DNA from: Enterovibrio qingdaonensis
GTDB taxonomy: Bacteria; Pseudomonadota; Gammaproteobacteria; Enterobacterales; Vibrionaceae
DNA: 64,000 nucleotides
Direction of reading: 5' to 3'
Assembly (NCBI RefSeq): GCF_028683135.1
Contig: NZ_JAJUBB010000012.1
Location: 1-64,000, forward strand
Both the position numbers and the translations under genes were made by a program. This document shows, one piece after another, positions 57,811 to 64,000 of the stretch; position 1 is the first letter of the stretch, and every line of letters starts with the position of its first letter. The notes under the pieces were generated by a model. That model was not told the origin of the DNA. It was given only the letters and a program-made list of their open reading frames with translations, and did not search any database.

Positions 57811-58674
57811 ATGTCCAAGAGGTTTTTAGAAGAGTGCGTGAGCGACGCGCAACCGTCGATATCTCAATGGCGCACGTCAACACGGCGGGCGAGAGGCGGG
57901 AGACCAAAAGGACGTGTTGTTTTGGTCGGTGCTGGTCCCGGTGATCCTGAACTGCTGACCATGAAAGCCTATCGATGCATACAAAGTGCTGATGTGGTGG
58001 TTTACGACCGTTTAGTTAGCAGTGAAATTGTTGACTTGATTCCAAGCGGCAAAGCTCTGATTTATGTGGGCAAAGCTAAAGGTTTGCACAGTGTCCCGCA
58101 AGACAAGATTAACGACATACTCGTGGCTGAAGCGAGCGCAGGTCGCACGGTTTGTCGATTAAAAGGTGGCGATTCTTTCATATTTGGCCGCGGCGGCGAG
58201 GAAATGAAAGTGCTGCGAGACGCTGGTGTCAATGTAGAGGTTATTCCGGGCATTACCGCCGCATCTGGCTGCACGAGCTACGCGGGTATTCCTCTGACAC
58301 ATCGTGGTTTGTCACAAGGCTGCACCTTGGTCACTGCGCATGCCGAAAAAGATCTGTCTTCAAACTGGTCAGCCCTTGCTTCTTTGAATCACACCCTCGT
58401 TTTCTACATGGGGCTTTCCAAGCTCCAGTTCATCACAGAGAAGCTTATGGCTGAGGGAATGTCTCCTTCAATGCCCATCGCTGTGATCGAAAAAGGCTGC
58501 TCGGTCAACCAACGCGTTTTTGTTTCAACCCTGTCTGACGTGTTGACTGCTATTCAAGGAAAGAATCTCGTATCTCCCTCGCTCATTGTTGTGGGCGAGG
58601 TGGTTTCGTTGTCTTCAGAACTCAGTTGGTTCGTGACTCAAACTCAAGAAGAAATCGAACAACTGTCGGCATAG
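57811..58674 (+). CDS. cobA: Uroporphyrinogen-III C-methyltransferase (siroheme pathway)
   Basis: 287-residue SUMT that makes precorrin-2 from uroporphyrinogen III, supplying siroheme for nitrite reductase. Motifs: VVLVGAGPGDPELLTMKA, VVVYDRLVS, RLKGGDSFIFGRGGEE, PGITAASGCTSYAGIPLTHRG. About 35 residues precede the domain, Arg-rich and of unclear use (RRARGGRPKG). I use ATG 57811 (GGTGG upstream); a TTG at 57799 is possible. It is a single-domain CobA, not the CysG fusion, so the oxidase and ferrochelatase must come from elsewhere. Confidence 0.92.
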   Translation: MSKRFLEECVSDAQPSISQWRTSTRRARGGRPKGRVVLVGAGPGDPELLTMKAYRCIQSADVVVYDRLVSSEIVDLIPSGKALIYVGKAKGLHSVPQDKINDILVAEASAGRTVCRLKGGDSFIFGRGGEEMKVLRDAGVNVEVIPGITAASGCTSYAGIPLTHRGLSQGCTLVTAHAEKDLSSNWSALASLNHTLVFYMGLSKLQFITEKLMAEGMSPSMPIAVIEKGCSVNQRVFVSTLSDVLTAIQGKNLVSPSLIVVGEVVSLSSELSWFVTQTQEEIEQLSA

Positions 58675-58686
58675 GAAGGAATATAA

Positions 58687-61242
58687 ATGGAAAAGTTGCG
58701 TATTGTTGTTGTCGGGAATGGCATGGTCGGACACAGGTTTATTGATGAGCTCTGTGACAGAAACACAAACGGTGACTTTGAAATCACCACGTTTTCGGAA
58801 GAACCAAGACTTGCTTATGACCGTGTCCAGTTAAGCAGCTTCCTTGCTGGGAATGCAGCAGAAGATTTGATGCTGACGAGCGAAGAAGCCTATGACGAAA
58901 AAGGCGTTCACTATTTTCTTAACGAGAAAGTGGTGGCGATTCAACGTGAGAGCAAGTGTGTCGTGACGGACAAAGGTCGTGAAGTTTTTTACGACAAATT
59001 GGTGCTGGCAACAGGGTCTTATCCGTTTGTTCCTCCGATTAAAGGAAATGACCAATCGCATTGTCATGTTTACCGCACCATTGAGGATCTAGAAGCGATT
59101 CAAGCCTCGGGCGAAACCAGCCAAGTGGGAGTGGTGATTGGCGGTGGCTTACTTGGGCTAGAAGCTGCAAATGCGTTGAAACAGATGGGGGTTGAAACGC
59201 ATGTGGTCGAGTTTGCGCCGCGTTTAATGGCCGTTCAGTTGGATGAAGGTGGCGGTGAGCTGCTGAAGGAAAAAATTGTAGCCCTTGGCGTGAAGGTCCA
59301 CACCGAGAAAGCGACGACTGAAATTTTGAGCGGTGATGAATGCCGCTACAAACTGACTTTTGCTGATGGCTCCGCTTTAGAAACCGATCTCGTGGTGTTT
59401 TCGGCGGGTATTCGCCCTCAAGATAGCCTTGCGAAAGCGCACGAACTTGAGACAGGTGAACGCGGCGGTATCGTGATTAACGATACCTGCCAAACCAGCG
59501 ACGCAGATATCTATGCTGTCGGTGAGTGCGCACTTTGGGAAGGACGCATTTTTGGTTTGGTTGCACCTGGCTATCAAATGGCAAAAGTGGCTGTGGCACA
59601 CATTTGCGATGAAGACGCCGCATTTAAAGGTGCTGACATGAGCACCAAGCTCAAGCTGCTGGGTGTTGATGTGGCAAGTATCGGTGATGCACAAGGCAGC
59701 ACGCCTGGTGCGCAGTTCTACACCTTTTCCGACGGCATTGAGCAGGTATACAAACGGATCATCGTGTCGGAAGACGGTAAAAAGCTTCTGGGTGCTGTGT
59801 TGGTTGGTGACACAGAGAGCTATCCGAACCTTCTGCAAACCATGCTAAATGATTTGCCGTTACCTGAATTTCCTTCTGTGCTTCTGCTTTCTGATGGGGC
59901 AACAGAAGCCGATTCCGGGGCGGCAGGTTTGGCGAATCTGCCAGATACCGCGCAGGTGTGTTCGTGTTACGACGTGACGAAAGGCGACATTAAAGAAGCC
60001 GTCGCGTCAGGCTGCACCAACATGGCGGATCTGAAAGCGTGTACGAAAGCCTCAACAGGGTGTGGAGGGTGCTCTGCGCTGGCGAAACAAGTGATGGATA
60101 CTGAGCTCGCTGCATTAGGGCATGAGGTTAACAACGATATCTGTGAACACTTTCACTTCACCCGCCAAGAGCTGGTGGACATTGTTCGCATCACTAAAGC
60201 AAAGACGTTTGATGAATTGCTAGACAGTCATGGAGACGGTTTGGGCTGTGATATCTGTAAGCCTGCCATCGGTTCTATTCTTGCGTCTTTCTGGAACGAT
60301 TACGTGCTGAAAGAAGAGCATATAGGCTTGCAAGACACCAATGATATATACCTTGGGAATATGCAAAAAGACGGGACGTATTCAGTGGTTCCACGTGTTG
60401 CAGGTGGTGAAATTACACCGGATAAACTTATAGTTCTTGGGCAGGTAGCAAAGCAGTACAACCTCTACACCAAAATCACTGGCGGACAACGTATCGATTT
60501 GTTCGGCGCGCAATTACACGAACTCCCTGAAATCTGGCGTATTCTCGTCGATGCTGGCTTTGAAACGGGCCATGCTTACGGAAAATCAGTACGAACAGTT
60601 AAATCCTGCGTGGGTTCTACCTGGTGTCGCTATGGTGTCGATGACAGCGTAGGTTTCGCCATTGATGTAGAGAATCGCTACAAAGGCCTTCGCTCACCTC
60701 ACAAACTCAAATTTGCGGTTTCGGGTTGTACGCGCGAATGTGCCGAGGCTCAATCAAAAGATATTGGCATTATTGCCACCGAAAACGGCTGGAACCTTTA
60801 TGTGTGCGGCAACGGCGGAATGCGTCCTCGTCATGCAGACCTTTTTGCGTCGGACTTAGACAGGGAAACCCTGATCAAATATATCGACCGTATTCTGATG
60901 TTCTATATCCGCACCGCAGACAGACTGCAACGAACGTCCGTTTGGCTAGAGAACTTGGAAGGCGGATTGGATTACCTGAAACAAGTCGTGATTGAAGACA
61001 AGCTCAGTATTGGTGAAGAGTTAGAAAAAGAAATGGCAGCGAGCCTTGGGCAATACCAATGCGAATGGAAGACAACCATTGATTCGCCCGAGAAGCTTAA
61101 ACGTTTCCGCCATTACATTAACAGCGAATTGGCTGATGAAAGCCTCAAATATCAAACTGTGCGTGGTCAGCGTATTCCGGCGGTTATTGATGTAGCAGAT
61201 GTCACCTCAGAGCGTATTGATGTCGTCACGGTTGAAGGTTAG
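58687..61242 (+). CDS. nirB: Assimilatory NADH-nitrite reductase large subunit
   Basis: 851 residues. It has an N-terminal FAD/NAD domain (VVVGNGMVGHRF, ATGSYPFVPPIKG), a BFD-like [2Fe-2S] domain (CSCYDVTKGDIKEAV..CTKASTGCGGC), then the nitrite/sulfite reductase domain with siroheme-[4Fe-4S] Cys in CVGSTWCRYG and CTRECAEAQSKDIG. Reduces nitrite to ammonium. It follows cobA by 12 bases with AGGAAGGA upstream. The operon pairing with nasA shows an assimilatory role. Confidence 0.96.
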   Translation: MEKLRIVVVGNGMVGHRFIDELCDRNTNGDFEITTFSEEPRLAYDRVQLSSFLAGNAAEDLMLTSEEAYDEKGVHYFLNEKVVAIQRESKCVVTDKGREVFYDKLVLATGSYPFVPPIKGNDQSHCHVYRTIEDLEAIQASGETSQVGVVIGGGLLGLEAANALKQMGVETHVVEFAPRLMAVQLDEGGGELLKEKIVALGVKVHTEKATTEILSGDECRYKLTFADGSALETDLVVFSAGIRPQDSLAKAHELETGERGGIVINDTCQTSDADIYAVGECALWEGRIFGLVAPGYQMAKVAVAHICDEDAAFKGADMSTKLKLLGVDVASIGDAQGSTPGAQFYTFSDGIEQVYKRIIVSEDGKKLLGAVLVGDTESYPNLLQTMLNDLPLPEFPSVLLLSDGATEADSGAAGLANLPDTAQVCSCYDVTKGDIKEAVASGCTNMADLKACTKASTGCGGCSALAKQVMDTELAALGHEVNNDICEHFHFTRQELVDIVRITKAKTFDELLDSHGDGLGCDICKPAIGSILASFWNDYVLKEEHIGLQDTNDIYLGNMQKDGTYSVVPRVAGGEITPDKLIVLGQVAKQYNLYTKITGGQRIDLFGAQLHELPEIWRILVDAGFETGHAYGKSVRTVKSCVGSTWCRYGVDDSVGFAIDVENRYKGLRSPHKLKFAVSGCTRECAEAQSKDIGIIATENGWNLYVCGNGGMRPRHADLFASDLDRETLIKYIDRILMFYIRTADRLQRTSVWLENLEGGLDYLKQVVIEDKLSIGEELEKEMAASLGQYQCEWKTTIDSPEKLKRFRHYINSELADESLKYQTVRGQRIPAVIDVADVTSERIDVVTVEG

Positions 61243-61254
61243 GAGGTAAGCACA

Positions 61255-61584
61255 ATGATGCAGTGGAAAACGATTTGCAGGCAGGAAGAATTGATAAAGA
61301 ACACAGGTGTTTGTGCACGACTAGGGGAAAGCCAAGTCGCGATATTTCTCTGTGGAAGAACGGATAATTTATATGCCATTGATAATTATGATCCTGTAGG
61401 AAAAGCCAATGTGCTTTCTCGAGGCATTATCGGCTCAATTGGCGATAAAAGAGTGATTGCATCGCCTTTGTACAAACAGCATTTTTGTCTAGATAGCGGC
61501 CAGTGCATTGAAGACGAGGCCGTTTCAATTCCAACGTATCCAATCAGGCGTGAAAACGGAGAAATACAAATCGGTCTGAAATAA
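61255..61584 (+). CDS. nirD: Nitrite reductase small subunit
   Basis: 109 residues of the NirD type: a Rieske-like fold without iron-sulfur ligands (Cys/His pairs of true Rieske proteins are not in the CxH/CxxH spacing). Motifs: VAIFLCGRTDNLYAIDNYDPVGKANVLSRGI and HFCLDSGQCIED. It assembles with NirB. AGGAGGT precedes tandem ATG codons. Confidence 0.94.
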   Translation: MMQWKTICRQEELIKNTGVCARLGESQVAIFLCGRTDNLYAIDNYDPVGKANVLSRGIIGSIGDKRVIASPLYKQHFCLDSGQCIEDEAVSIPTYPIRRENGEIQIGLK

Positions 61585-61679
61585 AACGTTTAAAACACGC
61601 ACTGAAAAAATTAAAAGTTATTTTGCTGTGAATTTTTAATTCACGGTACAGGATTTTATTACTTGATGAGGAAGTCGAA

Positions 61680-63155
61680 ATGTCAGGAAGCGAAAAGTTT
61701 AAAATCTTTTCTTTTCAGGGAAAGATGAAAATACTCCACCTAAGTTGGTTTGCGTTTTTTATTACGTTTGTCGTGTGGTTTAACTTTGCCCCTCTCTTAC
61801 AATCCGTAAAGGAATCCCTTGGGTTAACAACAGCAGAAATTAAAACCTTGTTGATACTCAATGTTGCCTTCACCATTCCTGCCCGTGTTTTAGTAGGCAT
61901 GCTGACGGACAAGTATGGTCCACGTTTGGTCTACTCATTGCTGCTTGCTGTCTGTTCCATTCCCTGTTTTGTTTTTGCCCTCTCAGACAACTTTGTACAG
62001 GCAGCTATCGCGAGATTTGCACTGGGTCTAATTGGAGCAGGCTTCGTTATTGGGATCCGTTTGGTGTCTGAATGGTTCCCGCATAACGAGCTTGGCACGG
62101 CGGAAGGTATCTATGGTGGCTGGGGTAACTTTGGCTCTGCGGCCGCTGCCTTTACGTTGCCAACCGTTGCCGTGATTTTTGGTGGTGAAAATGGTTGGCG
62201 TTATGCAATGGCGATTACAGGCTTTATGAGCTTGTTCTTCTCGGTCGTGTTTTACCGCAATGTTACCGATACCCCTAAAGGCGCGACGTACTATAAACCG
62301 AAAAAAGCGGGAGCAATGGAAGTGACGTCAAAAGGCGACTTCTACTTGCTGCTGGTTATGAAAGTGCCAATGTATGCCGCACTTGCTTTGCTTGCGTGGA
62401 AACTCTCACCAACAGGTATTGGTATGTTCACTGACAGTACGGTGACCATTATCTATTTGTTGTTGGCTGCTATTTACTTGTTCGATGCCTCACAGGTATG
62501 GAAGGTGAACAAGCATGTGTTTGAAAAGCCAGTGCCCGAATTGCATCAGTACAAGTTCAAACAAGTAGCGGTATTGAATGTCCTGTATTTTGCGACCTTT
62601 GGCTCCGAACTGGCGGTGGTTTCCATGCTGCCATTGTTCTTTGCTGAAACCTTTGAGTTAACACCGGTTATTGCGGGTATGGTGGCGTCGGCGTACGCCT
62701 TCATGAATCTGATGTCTCGCCCTGGTGGTGGTTGGTTATCAGACAAGTTCGGACGCAAACCCACGCTGCTGATTTTAACCGCGGGTCTTGCAGTGGGTTA
62801 TTTTGTTATGGGGTTGGTAGACAGCGCATGGCCAGTTTGGCTGGCTGTTATAGCGGCGATGGGATGTTCGTTCTTTGTGCAATCGGGCGAAGGTGCGGTG
62901 TTTGCAGCAGTGCCGTTGATTAAGCGCAGAATGACAGGGCAAATCGCGGGTATGACGGGGGCCTATGGTAACGTGGGAGCGGTGACATATTTAACGATTC
63001 TGTCACTGGTGGAGTACAGCACCTTCTTTTATATCATTGCAGGTACAGCGGTTATTGGCTTTATCACACTACTCTTTATGGAAGAACCATCTGGTCAAAT
63101 CGCAGAAGTGAATGATGATGGCAGCATTACCATGATTGATGTGGCGAAAGCATAA
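61680..63155 (+). CDS. Nitrate/nitrite transporter, NarK-type MFS
   Basis: 491 residues with about 12 membrane segments. The nitrate-signature-like sequences GWGNFGSAAAAFTLP (TM5) and TGAYGNVGAVTYLTIL (TM11) are present, as are the conserved Arg in TIPARVLVG and in PLIKRRMTG. It is a longer-loop NarK1/NasA type, adjacent to nirBD, so nitrate uptake is the likely role. AGGAAG precedes the ATG. Confidence 0.92.
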   Translation: MSGSEKFKIFSFQGKMKILHLSWFAFFITFVVWFNFAPLLQSVKESLGLTTAEIKTLLILNVAFTIPARVLVGMLTDKYGPRLVYSLLLAVCSIPCFVFALSDNFVQAAIARFALGLIGAGFVIGIRLVSEWFPHNELGTAEGIYGGWGNFGSAAAAFTLPTVAVIFGGENGWRYAMAITGFMSLFFSVVFYRNVTDTPKGATYYKPKKAGAMEVTSKGDFYLLLVMKVPMYAALALLAWKLSPTGIGMFTDSTVTIIYLLLAAIYLFDASQVWKVNKHVFEKPVPELHQYKFKQVAVLNVLYFATFGSELAVVSMLPLFFAETFELTPVIAGMVASAYAFMNLMSRPGGGWLSDKFGRKPTLLILTAGLAVGYFVMGLVDSAWPVWLAVIAAMGCSFFVQSGEGAVFAAVPLIKRRMTGQIAGMTGAYGNVGAVTYLTILSLVEYSTFFYIIAGTAVIGFITLLFMEEPSGQIAEVNDDGSITMIDVAKA

Positions 63156-63158
63156 CGG

Positions 63159-64000
63159 ATGAAGCCAGAAAATCTCTCTACATCGGCGTTGAGTGCAACG
63201 CCGAACACATCCACTGGGGAGCAATACCATGTTGCTTCCCAGCTTGTCGTTCATGCTGGCGGGTATTCCATTGCGGGTATGAAGTCACCCAATCAAGATG
63301 CCTTTGCTGTCTGTATTCCGAAGAAAACGCATGTGCTCAAACACAAGGGCGTCGTTGCTGCTATTGCAGATGGTGTGAGCTCCAGCAATGTCAGTCAGAA
63401 AGCCAGCGAAATGAGCGTAACGGAGTTTATCAACGACTACCTAGATACACCGGCGACGTGGAAGACACGAGATGCGGCGGGAAAGGTACTGCGCTCGCTT
63501 AATCAATGGCTTTATCATCACGGGCAGCATGCAGGCAGTGCGTCGAATGCGATGGTCGCTGCCTTCGGCGCAGTTGTGATTAAGTCCAATACTGCGCACC
63601 TTTTTCATGCAGGTGATTGTCGGGTCTACCTTTTCCGGCAGCATGTTCTAAAACAAATTACAGAAGATCATCGTCGTTATACCCACAAGGAAACACATTA
63701 CCTTACGCGTGCATTAGGAATCGACAGCCATCTGAACGTGGATTATCAATCTGTTGGCATCGAAGCAGGTGACTGGCTGTTGATGACAACCGATGGCATT
63801 CATGATGCCTTGTCGTTAGAGGCGCTAACGTCGCTTCTTAATGAAGCAATAGCCCAAACCAAAGCCAAGCCCGCGAAGCACCAAGGCGAAGCCAAGGCCG
63901 ATCTCGAGGCGATATCACGCGCCTTAACGGATGCCGCCCTTGACGCAGGCAGTGATGACAACATCACTTGTCTTTTGATGTCCATTGACAATGTTCCGCC
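63159..64000 (+). CDS. PP2C-type protein phosphatase, probable phosphatase-kinase fusion (partial)
   Basis: The frame opens at ATG 63159, three bases after the transporter stop, and runs off the window. PP2C motifs are visible: the metal Asp of SIAGMKSPNQDAFA, AIADGVSSSN, HAGDCRVYLF, RALGID, LMTTDGIHDAL and the C-terminal GSDDNITCLLM. About 280 codons are seen. In many gamma-proteobacteria the gene at this place in nitrate assimilation operons encodes a phosphatase fused to a Ser/Thr kinase, but the second half lies beyond the window. Confidence 0.85.
   Translation, partial: MKPENLSTSALSATPNTSTGEQYHVASQLVVHAGGYSIAGMKSPNQDAFAVCIPKKTHVLKHKGVVAAIADGVSSSNVSQKASEMSVTEFINDYLDTPATWKTRDAAGKVLRSLNQWLYHHGQHAGSASNAMVAAFGAVVIKSNTAHLFHAGDCRVYLFRQHVLKQITEDHRRYTHKETHYLTRALGIDSHLNVDYQSVGIEAGDWLLMTTDGIHDALSLEALTSLLNEAIAQTKAKPAKHQGEAKADLEAISRALTDAALDAGSDDNITCLLMSIDNVP

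Noticed and set aside
1-64000. CRISPR array, rRNA operon or insertion sequence
   Set aside because: No regularly spaced repeats, rRNA sequence or transposase frames were seen anywhere in the window.

Overview
The window is chromosomal DNA from a gamma-proteobacterium of the family Vibrionaceae. The best evidence is the E. coli-like yci neighbourhood (yciI-yciA-yciB-trp-rnm-yciO-rluB-yciK-sohB-yciN-topA), an E. coli-like trp promoter/TrpR operator, and protein sequences very close to those I remember from Vibrio (ppaC, topA, dbpA). Placement within the family (an Enterovibrio/Grimontia/Photobacterium-type species rather than Vibrio itself) is only a guess.

Layout. 1-6 kb: dbpA, a YecA-like protein, and the nitrosative-stress pair norR/hcp, with a sigma-54 promoter and two NorR-type sites between them. 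6.1-12.4 kb: two identical tRNA-Ser(GGA) genes with copied promoters bracket yehS, a DEAD-box helicase and a reduced yhf cluster (yhfZ-yhfY-php-yhfU-yhfT). 12.5-24.8 kb: the most interesting accessory block. It holds an arsenite-oxidase-like molybdoenzyme, its Tat-exported Rieske subunit and two periplasmic di-heme peroxidases, which together match the iodate reductase cluster idrABP1P2. Divergent from these is an operon for a HEAT-repeat protein, a membrane PAS histidine kinase and an NtrC-type sigma-54 activator. Sigma-54 promoters point both ways in the shared intergenic region. The whole block is flanked by 55-bp imperfect direct repeats, one lying just 3' of tRNA-Ser, so it looks like an inserted, self-regulated module.

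25-34.6 kb: housekeeping and small genes (ppaC, a small outer-membrane-like protein, a MarR regulator, cardiolipin synthase, an NSS transporter, RNA-modification enzymes, a T2SS pilotin-like lipoprotein, yciI). 34.6-43.8 kb: yciA, yciB and a complete tryptophan operon in the order trpL-DAHP synthase-trpE-G-D-CF-B-A. It has a TrpR operator, a leader peptide with three Trp codons and an attenuator; the first structural gene is a type I-beta DAHP synthase. 43.8-52.4 kb: rnm, yciO, rluB, yciK, sohB, a DUF805 protein, yciN, topA. 52.6-54.6 kb: a chemoreceptor. 54.7-64 kb: a nitrate assimilation regulon. nasA diverges from cobA-nirB-nirD-nitrate transporter-PP2C phosphatase (cut by the window end); both directions have sigma-54 promoters and the region holds paired GGTGCA/TGCACC-type sites.

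A recurring theme is sigma-54 control of nitrogen or oxyanion metabolism: hcp, the putative idr operon, its regulatory operon, nasA and the cobA-nir operon each have a sigma-54-type -24/-12 element. Three small genes are reported here because they are short and easily missed: a 37-residue membrane protein, a 27-residue hydrophobic peptide coupled to yciA, and the trp leader peptide.
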